64,000 nt of DNA from Allodiplogaster sudhausi (Eukaryota; Nematoda; Chromadorea; Rhabditida; Diplogasteridae). Below, in pieces: positions 36,856 to 48,055 of the stretch. The stretch's first letter is position 1; each line of letters begins with the position of its first letter. Under the pieces are notes generated by a model. That model was not told where the DNA came from, made no database searches, and was given only the letters and a program-made list of their open reading frames with translations. Where the stretch lies: positions 1,427,501 through 1,491,500 of the forward strand of contig CALZFC010000066.1 of NCBI GenBank assembly GCA_945643635.1, given 5' to 3'. The position numbers and the translations under genes were made by a program.

Positions 36856-39509
36856 TCAAGGAGCATTTCTAGAAGAAAAGTGGAGATACATCTGGAGAGT
36901 GAAGAGAACACGCTCTGCTTCGATCTCTGCCGCGTGCAGCAGGGCCTGGCCCTCAACCGATTAAATGTTCTACTTAACTATCCTCTCTCACTTTCTCCTT
37001 TCATTCTCTCACTTTCTCCTTTCATTCTCTCACTCTCTCCTTCATTCCTTCTTAAGCCTCAACGAACCTTTTGGAAAAGGTCGAGCTCTTTTCTCTTCGC
37101 ACCCGCCATGTATAGCTGCTCTACTTCAGATTTCTAAAATAAAAGAAAATATAGCCAGAATTCTCTGTTCTAAATATGCACAGGTATGAAAGACATGACA
37201 AAAAGAGGGAGGAAATCGAGAGACAATGAAAATGGTTTTAAAAAAGTACGAACAAAAAAAAAGCGTGACCGGGAATTAAACCTTGCCTGTTGTTCCTTTG
37301 ATTCTTCGTCCAGTGCTTCATCAGCTTCAATCTTCGCAATGATTGCCTCCGTCTTGATTTCATTCTCTACCAGGGTCCTCAAGAGTCATTTTGCAATCGA
37401 ATACAAATCAAAGATAACCACGATTCCAATAATAATTTATGACAAAGCTTACTTCTTATCTTTCGCTTCGTGCTGTCTTCTCACAATCAAATTATGCAGC
37501 ATCTGAAAATGAACGGAATTAATTGTGTTTGCAGAAGGAGACGGTAACCCTGTTCCTCCATGACTGAAGAAAGAGAAGAGAGTGAACCTGGCAAGTGCTC
37601 TCCACCACAGAGCGCGCCGTGCGTGCCGGGTCAACGTGGAACAGAGAGATCGTCCGAGCAGCAGCAAAATCATTCGTCTTGCCAAAACACTAAAAGTGTC
37701 CCTTCATCTCAATCCTTCCTCGCACCTATCCATTATTGCAGCCAACTCTATGCAACTATTCCATCCACCAACCTTAACAGCAACATAATTCTCCTCGAGC
37801 ATAGAGTACAGTAATTCTCTTGTTTGTTTCGAGGGTAACATCACTGCCTTTTCGATCTGTAAACTCGTCAACTTCTGAAGATAGAAAAGACATAAAAAAT
37901 GAAGGTAAAGAAAGAGAGTGATTCTGACAGCATCTTCCTCTAGATACTTCCTGGCCTGGAGAAGTCTCCGGATGCGGACGGCCTTCGAGTCCACTTGTTC
38001 TCGCAGAAGACTCTCCACGTGCATGTCCGCGGCCAATGAGATCGCACGTTCAAAGTCTACAAAGAAAGTTATTCAAGATATCAAGAGATCAGCTTGTGTT
38101 TGTCAGGGGAAAGGAAGAGAATAGTAAATGCGGAAGATGAGAAAGAACTGCTTGCCCAACAAGAAGAGTCCTCCTCCCGAGTCTCCAGCCCTTCTGAGAA
38201 TGCCTCGCGAGTCATCCACTAACTGCCCCAGGGACCATTCCAGGTCTCTCTTCTCCACATCCAATCCCGCATCCTTCGCAGATCGCAACACGTCCATTAG
38301 CTGAGTAACAGAAGAAAATATCCAATAGAAGGAGATAGGAGCTCAGAGGAAAAAGCAAGTCGAAATTTGAATGATATAATGATAAAGAGTAGATTGCCAA
38401 TGAGAAACAACACTTGTAGAGAGATGTGCTTCCTTAGCATTAGCATACGGTAATGGCGGGAGTGGTGACAGCATAGAGACTGGGAACGCGGACTTCGGCG
38501 ACCTTCAGCAGGGCACGCATCGAATTGACTTGCTGCTGATGGGATGAATCCATCTACATGGAAGACATTTCAAATCAAGAATACAACGTTTAGAGAAGAT
38601 CATTTCTACAAAAAAATTATGACATTGGAAAAGGAATGAATTGCTTACAGTATCCGCTGAACCCACTCCGCACACCATATCCAGCACAATTTCGTCTCGA
38701 ACGTATCTCCTACAAATTAAAATAGGCTTTCAGGCATAAAAATAATCTGAAGCCTAGCAAGGAAGAGAACCTGAATCGAGGGATGTTGATTCGCCAGAGG
38801 ATATTGGCATCAGGGTCGGATTCCGTCTTCGCCTCCGGACTGTTACTCGACGCGTGTTTTCGCTTTCGAGATGTCAGATTCAGCTGAGAGACATCCGCTG
38901 TAAAAGAAAGAGCATAATCTAAGGAAAAAATAAAAAAGCAAAGCAAGAAATATATCAAATTGATCAAGAAAAGTGAACGTTTGATGTCTTCTTCAATGGA
39001 GAAGCCGTTCGGTTTGGCAGGGGCGGATGCCTCGAACTCTCCCGTTGGCATTTTCATAATATCATCCGGAAGGACATATCTGCAAATCTTCAATATTAAA
39101 AGAAATGCTAATTAGTATGAAAATAGAGTGTCTCTGTACATTGAATCTACGGAGGAATAATGACTAAAAGAAAGGAAAGGCAGTGACTTGTTATAGTTGT
39201 CGCTGAAGACAGGACAGCCTCGTAGTTTGAATTGGCCTTCCAGGGGAGGCACGCGTGCAATAAATTGAGCTTCGGCTAACCAAGAAAACTGCAATAAAAT
39301 ATGGGAAGGAAGAAGGATTCCTTTCATTATTGCAGCAATCAAGAATGCCAACCTTCTGCTTGACATCCGAATAGGGGACATCCAGTCGGGTCTTCACTCT
39401 CCGGATTGTCTCAGAGAAGCAGAGCCTTCCCTGCGCAGACAACTCCTCGCAGATTGCTTCCGCTGTCGTTGTGAACAACTTCTTCGCTATCAAACATGCA
39501 CGTGGATAC

Positions 39510-39546
<37 letters not shown>

Positions 39547-40077
39547 TGATAGAGAGCGAGAGAGAGAGGCAGAGAGAGTGAGAGCGAGAGCGAGAGAGGC
39601 AGGGAGAGAGAGAAAGAGAGAGAGCGAGAGAAACTAACATAACCAAATCAAGGACGGAGTCAATCATGGTTGAATAGATGATTTTGGAGGATCCACCCCC
39701 GCCGAGTTCGATTCGGAATTCGACCAGAGAATGCTGCTCCATCACACACAGTGCACGGCGGACCTACAATTGCTCTTCATTTCTACTACAAGAACTCTCA
39801 ACAGAAACACTTTTCGACAGTTTAATTCTCAATGAAATTGACTGGTTATCCATCCTGAAATGACCTGCTTAAGAGTGAGAGACTTTCCACCGAACGGGGT
39901 ATTCTGCTGCAGTCGAGTGACAATTCCTCCGAGAGAAAGCTTCTCCCTCAAACAGACTCCGCCCACCCGGGATATGGTAAGACCGAAAAGATCCTCGAGG
40001 AGTCGCTCAGCCAAAGCTGTCTCATGACGACCGTGTGGCATTACCAAGTGGAGAACTCCAAGTCTGGGGAGATTCAT
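36856..40077 (-). CDS. POLR3C: RNA polymerase III subunit RPC3 (POLR3C)
   Basis: Subunit of the Pol III RPC3-RPC6-RPC7 subcomplex used in initiation, built of tandem winged helices. The N-terminus (LAERLLEDLFGLTISRVGG) starts the first winged helix, followed by LGGIVTRLQQ and VRRALCVMEQHSLVEFRIEL, which parallel human VKKALCVLVQHNLVSYQV. The next exon begins YPRACLIAKKLFTTTAEAIC, then RRVKTRLDVPYSDVKQK and WLAEAQFIARVPP. A charged linker (NLTSRKRKHASSN) precedes DANILWRINIPRF, equivalent to the human GIYWQANLDRF motif. Downstream exons give DSGGGLFLLGKQ, a helical exon ending with SKQTRELLYSMLEENYVAVK, and coiled-coil C-terminal exons ending YLHFSSRNAP-stop. A GA microsatellite (39510-39640) fills one intron. 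Confidence 0.92.
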
Positions 40078-40253
40078 CTTAGAGAGAGGATTACATCACA
40101 ACAGGTAGGTATTTCCAGAGGATAAACATCACCTGTTTGCGATTTAAATTAACGCTATTTTAAGTAAAAATTTTATTTGCTGTAATAGATTAACAGAAAA
40201 CAACAGAAACAATAACAAAGAGACGCCAAGAAGCTTATGAATAAGGAAGAGAA

Positions 40254-41915
40254 TCAGTGTCCTTTCCGGCCACGGCCAACTTTTCCTCCCTGAAAATGAG
40301 GACGATGACAAAGACAATCAGAGAACCTCATTTTTTCAGTTAAAAAGATAACATTTCTTAAGTTAAAATTTGAAGAAGTTAAAATTTACTCAATCTAAGG
40401 TAAGCAAATGCGAAAGTGGATTATGAACACCAAATATATTTTTTCTCCGTCAATTATATACTACACGGAACATTATTGGGTTTAAAGACGTAATCAAGAC
40501 AAAAAAGATAGGAAGAGAGAACAGATAAGGAATAGGGAAACCTTGCGTGCCCCGCCTCCCCTTCCGCCTCCTCCCCCTCCACCTCGGCCTCGCTTAGCAC
40601 GCGGGCCACCGCGACTCGAACGACGCTTCATGCCGCGACCAGGGCCACCCTTTAAGACAGAGGAGAACAGCCTCTATCGCTCTCTCTCTCTCTCTCTCTC
40701 TCTCTTCTGTCTTTTTCCTCACTCCCTCTTTCGTTCTGTCTTTTTCCACACCCTCTCTCCAACAAACCCCTCTGGCAGCTTCTCTCCGTCTCACATCGTC
40801 TTCATCTCCAGCCATGTAATCTCCAAACTTGAGCAGGGAGTCGAACGCATCCTCTCGTTCTTCTTTGCGGCGAGCTGCCTTTTCCTGCGAGCATTTAAAC
40901 ATAAAATTTTACTTAAAAAAAACGCAAGGATGAACAACCTTTTTATTAAGCTGGAGACGCATGAAGAATTCTTCTTCATATTCCTGCTGCTCATTCTCCT
41001 TCGTCGATCTGCGATTCATGCGACGCTCCTGCGTACAATTTTAGTGTTACCGTATCTAAAATACAAGACGCACCGTAATCTCCTCTGGTGCATCACTGTA
41101 TTGTTGCTTGAGTTCCTGCACGAGAGAACTCTGCAGAGCTCTCTTCCGAGCCAGCTCCTTCTTTCTTTCGTCCCTTGCATTCTCATGTTCTGGAGAGTAA
41201 AACTCCATGAGACGATCTACTTTGAGTGGACAAGAAGCAGAAAGACTGACCATCGTAATGCACGGCCATGACCTTCGGTGGGACGTATTTCTTCAATCTT
41301 CCTTCCTTACCCTCGTCATTCTTCTCCTCTCCTTCTTCTCCGTCCTCCTCCTCGTCATCATCCAACTAAATCCAAGGAATTCATACTACTAATCATCCAA
41401 ATAAACAGGAAACCTCCATGCGATCGGGGCGAGCTCGCAGAGTTTCTTTGTGAGAAGCAGCGCCAGCCTGGCTGAGCCTCTCAATCTGAGAAGACATCTT
41501 CTTCTCCATTGCTCGCACTCGCTCCAGCACCTGAAGTGAGCATCATACTGCTTGTACTCGCATTAAACAGCCAGAATTAAACGCACAACTCGCTGCTTGA
41601 CACTCCGATGCAGAGCAAGAGAATCTTGGATGCTCTCTCCAAGAGACATCGAAGCCATGAGAAGAGCCATCTCTCGAGTGTATGCCAGCAAGTCTCGGTT
41701 CTTCACTTCCAGAAGACTAATTCCCTGATCACAAAGAATTCCCTCAAATACTCAACACAACTTCATCTTCCAACCTCTCGTCCCTTGAGATGCCCAAGTC
41801 GACTGACGAGTTCCCGTGCACTTTCCAAGGCTTCTCGAGAAGCTTTCGCGGCTTCCACTGCCACAGCGGACAGCCGAAGACAGTCTGTCTCTGTGACTTC
41901 CGGTGCCTCCACCAT
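40254..41915 (-). CDS. NGDN: Neuroguidin / Lcp5-type Sas10 family protein
   Basis: Sas10/Utp3/C1D family protein; the yeast relative Lcp5 acts in the small-subunit processome, and animal neuroguidin also binds eIF4E/CPEB. The N-terminal Sas10 helices include LLEVKNRDLLAYTREMALLM. The diagnostic segment is RLKKYVPPKVMAVHYD followed by SSLVQELKQQYSDAPEEI, almost identical in layout to human NGDN. A basic coiled coil follows (RRKEEREDAFDSLLKFGDYM). The C-terminus is an Arg/Gly-rich tail (GGPRAKRGRGGGGGGRGGAR then GRGRKGH-stop), more RGG-like than the Lys-rich human tail. At least eight exons with short introns. Confidence 0.88.
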
Positions 41916-42282
41916 CTAGGCAGGCTGGCCACTTCTTCTGATCGTTTTCTACAGTGAACACTTGCACGATATTCAATAACGACAGACATATCGCCAGGTC
42001 ATCATGGACTGTTCTCACAAAGTAATTTACGTTTATTTCTCAATATACGACGTCATCCAAAAATTCAGCATACAAATTATGAAAAATAGGAAATTAGAAC
42101 GACAATGAAAACCCCGACGAGGATTTTCAAAGGATAAAAACACGTGAGATTTGTAAGATGGGAATGATTTAATCAGTTCTAAGCATCCGATTGTCTATCT
42201 CTAAGTGGCGGTTATCGAGTGAAAATATCGATGATCGAATCAAGAGCAGTGTGGATTATTTCTCCCTATTTGGCAATTTGAA
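41916..42282. other. Spacer between two minus-strand genes
   Basis: About 365 bp with no recognised coding signal; presumably the NGDN promoter and the 3' end of the bZIP gene. Confidence 0.5.
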
Positions 42283-42724
42283 TTAAGTGACCGCAGATGG
42301 ACCAGGACCCGAACCTTGACCTCCGCCGTCGCCTCCTTTCTTCTTGCTCGCAAAGTTCATGAACATCTCTTTCAATAAGGCCAGCTCGCTTTGCAAGGAT
42401 TCCACCTTGAAAAATGGCTACTTAAACTTAAATCTAGCAGGCATCTCAGTCAAGAGCCTCAAAAAAAAGAACAGACGGACCTTTCTCTCAAGAACGATGT
42501 TTTCTTCTTTGAGCTGTTCAACGCGAGCAAAAGTATCTGATTCTTCCTTCCTCTTCTTCTCGCGTGTTCTGGACATAAAAGAACAGAAGTAAAAGGAGTT
42601 AAAGGAGACAAATTGCAGCCAACCGATTGACTGCTTCGTTGTTCCTTTCCCGCTTCAGTCGATAATCATCTTCCACTGGCTGCTCTGCTTTGGCTGGCGC
42701 GGGCTTCCGCTTCCGATTGCTCAT
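42283..42724 (-). CDS. CEBPG: C/EBP-gamma-like bZIP transcription factor
   Basis: Three short exons encode about 115 residues, consisting of little more than a bZIP domain, as in C/EBP-gamma. The basic region reads DDYRLKRERNNEAVNRTREK, keeping the Asn-Asn-x-Ala-Val...Arg spacing of C/EBP proteins (RERNNIAVRKSR). The zipper follows: RVEQLKEENIVLERKVESL then LALLKEMFMNFASKK, close in layout to human C/EBP-gamma (RVNQLKEENERLEAKI, LSVLKDLFLEHA). The tail is Gly-rich (GGDGGGQGSGPGPSAVT-stop). It lacks a transactivation domain, so it probably acts as a heterodimer partner. The start ATG (42724) precedes a Lys/Arg-rich leader. Confidence 0.88.
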
Positions 42725-43261
42725 CCTGATGCAACTTTCAGTTATATTATAAAAATAAAAATAAAAATTGCGCTAGAAGAATAATAAAATGCTCTATTTG
42801 CGGACGTGACCAAGCGAACCTCCAGGTTGTAATTTATTATCAGACGTACTGAAAATATTCAACTTTCAATCAACTGCTCGAAATTGACGTAATTTTCTAT
42901 ATCATGCTTCAGCAATTGCCGAACTCCAAGTTCCATCTTAAAATGTATGTTACCTTCCCACAAGCGCTTCTGACTCCACAACTGGTTTATTAAGGCAGAT
43001 TTCTAACCATAGCCATGCCTCATTTGCTTACCATGCCGTTGTATAGAAAGGAGGCAATTCAGCTTTATGATAGAGGTGTTTGTCGTCAAAACAATGAAAG
43101 AAAAGACATTATACACGTCAAGAGCTACACAACTCACATCATACCAATAAAAAACAAAACCACAGACGTTAAGCTTATCAGCAAGTGGAAATGTGAATAT
43201 ACAAATAACTAGTTGGTTTTAATTGTGAAGAAATAATCGAAGAAAAAGAAAAGATGAAGTA
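42725..43261. other. Spacer between the bZIP gene and CHMP7
   Basis: About 535 bp, AT-rich; no coding or RNA feature recognised. Confidence 0.5.
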
Positions 43262-45361
43262 TCACATCTCACGCAGGCGGAGCAGCCTCCGATCCAAGTC
43301 CTCCTCCTCGTCATGAATTCCGAATCTGCGGGGAGATCCTGCAGCAGTAGAGTTCATTGGCTAAGGCTAATATCAAAATCACTCGATTTTTTTTACTGCT
43401 CATAGAAACAAGCGAAAGGAAGAATATAGAAAAACAGTACCTGCGGGCACTTCCGGCAAATTCATTGCAGCTGCGGGAGCGGTTGCCTTTTCCTTCTTCT
43501 CTGCCGCCAATAGATTTGCCAGCTCATCTAGAAAGGCTTTTGCTACGAATAAATCGCACGGATCTAATAGGGCAATGAGAGAGAGAGAGAGAGAAAGAGA
43601 TTTGGTGGAGAGAGATACAGATAGAGAGAGAGAGGGAGAAAGGCAGAGCGTAAAAGAAATAGTGTTTTCAAAACAAGAACAGTGAAAGAATCCGACCTTC
43701 GAGATCCTGGTTATCGGCAGCAGCGGAGGAACTTCCAAGGATAGGCTGGGCCAGAGCTTCCTCGATCTCTCTGTACTCATCATTGGCTGATGCAATCTCC
43801 TCCATGGTGACGTCGACCTCAATAGACATTCCTTATTGAACAATCGAGGAGAGCTTATTCACTTTTTAATGAATGCACAAGTAAACAGCAAACCTTCTCA
43901 GGGCTGAGTCCATGCCGCGCGAGTGTTTGCTTGAAAGCGGAAGCTCCAACTTTGTATGCCTCCAGCACTTCTTTGTTGTGCTGTAATGGAATCGTCCTTA
44001 TTCTGCTACCAATCCATCCCATGAACAGTCAAACCTTGCTGTCTCCTATCTGCTGAATCATGTTGCAGAGTCGATCGTACTGCACTCCCTTATCCTGCAG
44101 ATCCTTCTCGATCCCCTGCAAGATACACAAGAATGAATTTGAGGATATCATGGCAAAGTCTTCCCGACCTTCTTCCTCTTCAGCAAAACCATCGCTTGTT
44201 TCTTGTTGCCTGAACGCAAAGTCGTGCGCACTTCTTGTTCCAATCTAAACAAGAAAACATTTAATTTTAAACACCATTACGTGATATGTAAATACATTAA
44301 AAAGAAAGGAAAAAGGAGACGAACTTGATTTTGGTTTGGTCGAGAGTGTCCATCTTCTTCTCGAGAGCCCGCACCATCCGACGCAGTTCGTGGAAGTCTG
44401 CATCCGACTCAGTGAAGGCAGCCGGAGTCGTCGACCGAAGAGCCTTCAAACCATCTCAGTACAATTGACAGAGAGATCAGATTGCACTCACCCTGAACTT
44501 GACAATCTTGTCGCCAGACTTTGACTCTCCAACCGAAACGTCTCCACGAGATGTCAGCTCGTCCAGGATCACATCGAAATTGTCCTCAAGTTCGAAATTG
44601 TCCTACGATTGTTTATTATGGAAACACCTACTCATTGTAGACTTTAAAAAGTAAGGATGTAGTCCAAACCCGATTTATAACAATATCCTGGCATTGCTGG
44701 TAGAGTTCGGCATAGGAGATGATGTCGCTGGTCCCGTCGATGTCCTTCTCAAGTTCCTCGCGATACTTGGCGAGAACCTCGTCAGCTTGAACCCGCACGG
44801 TGGGAAGATGAAGAAACAATTCAGCCTGGCCATTCCCCGGAGAAGTCTTCCAGAAGGAGGACACAACTGACATTGACCAGCCAACCCATGAAGAGTGGGC
44901 GGATCTCCACTCAGATAAGGACTGCACTTCGCCCTCTCTGAAATACCGATCAATTTTTTTTAGTTTAATAGGCGAATGTTTAACCACGCACAGTCTCTCA
45001 ATGAGATTCTGAATAAACTGTCACAACTAACATCTTCATGACGTTGAGGACTTTCTCAAGGGCGGAAGGGACGCGGTCGTTCCGCTGGAAGCGTCTCTTG
45101 AGAGTCTCCAAGCTGAAGAGGGCATTCCGTTCGCCCCGGCAGCTATCTCCAATCAGATTCCGCCAGAACTTCAGCTTCCGATCGTAGTCAACGGGATTCA
45201 CTGATCTTTCCTGAAAAAAGGAGTTTTTTTTATTTTGCAGATTCCCAGGAGAAATGTGAACGAAAAGAAACCTTCATCATGGACAAGAGACCGCTCATGA
45301 ATTCGTCGTCGTCCCACGAAGAAGGCAGATATGCTCGTTTCTCTGCCGACGTCGGCGCCAT
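43262..45361 (-). CDS. CHMP7: ESCRT-III protein CHMP7
   Basis: ESCRT-III-related protein acting in nuclear envelope sealing and recruited by LEM2. The N-terminal winged-helix part begins after YLPSSWDDDEFMSGLLSMMK and continues NPVDYDRKLKFWRNLI, parallel to human EWEEDEERMSFLFSAFK and STDWDSKMGFWAPLV; LKRRFQRNDRVPSALEKVL matches LQEAFQRKGSVPLGLATVL. The Trp-rich membrane-binding region (SSWVGWSMSVVSSFW) is present. The C-terminal half is the Snf7-like domain: LEKKMDTLDQTKIKLEQEV, NKKQAMVLLKRKK, and an acidic end with ANLLAAEKKEKATA then LDRRLLRLREM-stop. A GA microsatellite occupies one intron (43577-43640). Confidence 0.9.
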
Positions 45362-45743
45362 CTCACTTAGGATTACAATCGCTTTTAAGCTAAATTTAAA
45401 ACTCCCCGTGCAGAAAATATTAAGAATTTCCAAGAATTAAAAAGTTCAAAAAAATAAGCGAGCCAGAAAATTATATTAGTGTCTGAGTACCGTATTATCT
45501 TATTGGAAAATGAACTAGTCTTTTCCTTGACACAAAATGACTTCACATGTCTCATTTAAGTCGAACTTTTTTCTCTTTCTTTCTTGTTGTACAACAAGAA
45601 CATGTTGAATATGTCACTCACTTTCTTTCTCTCTATCTGCCTTTTACGCTCCGTCTCTCGCAATCTCACTCTGTGTTTCTCTCCCTCTCTCTTCATCCCT
45701 CAGTCGCTCTCTCACTCATGTACAGAACAGAAGGAGAGAGAGT

Positions 45744-45796
<53 letters not shown>

Positions 45797-45877
45797 CGAT
45801 AAAGAGAAAGGGGGAAACTCTAAATTCCGAGTACATAATGTTAAAATCCTTTATTCTATACATAGCTGGATGTATAT
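45362..45877. other. Spacer with TC and GA microsatellites
   Basis: About 515 bp between two minus-strand genes; contains a TC-rich block (45620-45715) next to a pure GA tract (about 45746-45790), a possible hairpin-forming arrangement. No gene supported. Confidence 0.6.
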
Positions 45878-47428
45878 TTATGAATGGGGCTGATCGGGGC
45901 CAGCACTCCTCGGGGGGCGTCGAGTGGTCTTCGTGACATCAACCATCTGGAATACCTCCTCGTCCACTTCCCCGCCTCCTGCCCCAGGCGGATCTGTTTA
46001 TAAATTGGATAATTAGTGGAAATAGGAGCCGCTTTCGATTTTCTTAAGCTAACCATTCGGTTTAGCATCGACATCAAAATTCTTGAAGGCGTTCTCAAAG
46101 TCCTTCTGAGAGAACTGCGGCTTGCCCCCCCTGCGGTCCATTCCCTTTCGACGGATTTGCCGCTAATGATCCTCCGATCTCGATTTTTCTAAGAAAAAAA
46201 TACACTTGAATCTGCATCTTTCTTCTTCGTTCCCTCTAGGAAATGCATGGAAAGAATGAAGCTGACCCGCCGACATCGCTGGCTGCATCCTTGGCCCCCG
46301 TGGCTGGCCCGGCCCCTCCTCCACCGTAACCCCCTCCATATCCACCTCCACCATATCCTCCCCCACTCCCTCCATATCCATCACCAGCCCCTCCACTTAC
46401 CGTGTTTCCTCCATATCCTCCACCACCGTACCCACCTCCTCCATATCCACCTTGATTGTTATTCGTATCCTTGACATCTCCACCGTTTCCTCCTTCAAAG
46501 ACTTAGAAATCCGAATTTGTTGAGAGGGAGTGGAAAACGGAACGAACCATAACCTCCGGTGTCTCCGCCACTTTTCACTCCGGAATAGCCTGGGGCGCCA
46601 TAGCTGAATGATAAGATGATAACGAGCGCATATAGCAGTTGATCTTGATGAAATCAGGAATAGCACTTGACGGGTGGAAATAGCGAATGCAAAACTTGCC
46701 CTCCTCCTCCGCCATCGCCCCCTCCTCCATAGCCTCCTCCGCCATATCCGCCCCCTCCGTAGTTGCTTCCGCCTCCGCCCATTCCTCCAAAGCTGAATTA
46801 AAGTTAGGAGTAAATGATCATGTTAAAGTGAGTGAGCGGTCTGACTTGTACTGCGGATTGCTCTGGACATTGCATCTGTCATGGGAACAGCAGCAGAGCT
46901 CGACGGGTACGAAGTTGATGTTGATGCCGATGCAGCGGTCCTTCGACACCTTGTGCACTTACATTCTCTTCATTCTACTTCATTTCCATCAGATTAATGG
47001 GATAACTAGCCAGTCTTGAGTTGAATGCTATGAAAAGCATAGACTGGAAAGGTGGCCGACCATGCATCTCCAGGTGGAGCAGCCGGCCTTGACGACGTCG
47101 ACGACGAAGGCAGCCGAGGACGACATGTTGTAGCAGGACGCGCCGGGGGCGCACTCTTCCGTCTGCTGCCCCACCGACTGCCCTCGCATCAACTTCATGC
47201 CCTGCTCATTCATTCATGGCTCAAGTCTACGGATTACTTCTTTAATATCCTATTTATTAATAAAATAAATTTGATTAAGAGTAAATATATGTTCATCTCA
47301 GATTAGAGTTTTTAAAAAAATCAATGAATACCGACGTTGTAACAAGTAAGTGCTGCAGCATCGTAGGAAAGAAGAAGAAGAAGAAGAAGGAGGCGGGAAC
47401 GGCCGAAGAATATCCTTTCCTTGCTCAT
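45878..47428 (-). CDS. Ly-6/uPAR-like domain protein with glycine-rich tail
   Basis: The ATG at 47428 starts a signal peptide (RLLLLLLLSYDAAA) followed by LTCYNVG, the usual opening of a Ly-6/uPAR three-finger domain. The next exon has EECAPGASCYNM, then AGCSTWRCM. A later exon closes with RCIGINFVPVELCCCSHDRCNV, i.e. the CC...CN ending that defines the fold. Instead of a GPI signal, the protein continues into glycine-rich exons (GGMGGGGSNYGGGGYGGGG near 46760; GGYGGGGYGGGGYGGN near 46440; GGYGGGGAGPATGAKD near 46320). It ends with a charged segment (QFSQKDFENAFKNFD) and GPDQPHS-stop. A secreted protein, possibly of cuticle or extracellular matrix, is inferred. The combination is unusual to me; whether all exons belong to one transcript is not proven. 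Confidence 0.65.
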
Positions 47429-48055
47429 CTGCCCTCGTAATCTAAATTACGTTAAATGGCATAAGCGGTACCATTTGAAATATTGCTTTAATCATTTAAG
47501 CCATCGGGGGGGGGCACAATTGGCTGGTGATGAGAAAGAGCTGAAGTGATTTACGAGAAGCATTCGTTCTGCCTTTCCATCCCGTCTCACCTCACTCGAT
47601 CCAGCTCCCCTCTCTTCTTCTCGCTCTCTCTCTCTATGTCCTCTCGCTCTTCTTCTTCCTCACTGTTATCACTGCCAATCTCACCCTGACTTCATCCCAA
47701 TCAGTAACAGCTGACTTATTCTTTCTGCCCTCGGTACTCCTCAGTTCCAAAAACAGTCTTCAGATTGATATGTTTTCTTCCAGCTTATGTCATGTTTTTC
47801 GTAATTTCTTTTTTTAATATTGTGGAAATGGCACGAGATAAACAGTCATAATACCAGGCAAGAACAAGATTCGGATGGATTACAAACTAGTGTGAAGTGA
47901 AACAGAAAGTGACGAGAGAGAGTGAGAGTGAGAGAGAGAGAGAGAGAAGTAGAGAGAGGGGAGGGGGTGTTCTGGCTGAATGAGAGCGAGCTGTTCGCTC
48001 GCTCAGCGACGGCGGCAGCAACAGCAAATCTCTGTCATTCTGGATCAGACAGGCA
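47429..48055. promoter_or_regulatory. Divergent intergenic region
   Basis: About 625 bp between the divergent Ly-6-like (-) and MAM-domain (+) genes. It contains pyrimidine-rich blocks (47600-47660) and a GA tract (47915-47960). Probable shared promoter region; no motif is claimed. Confidence 0.4.
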
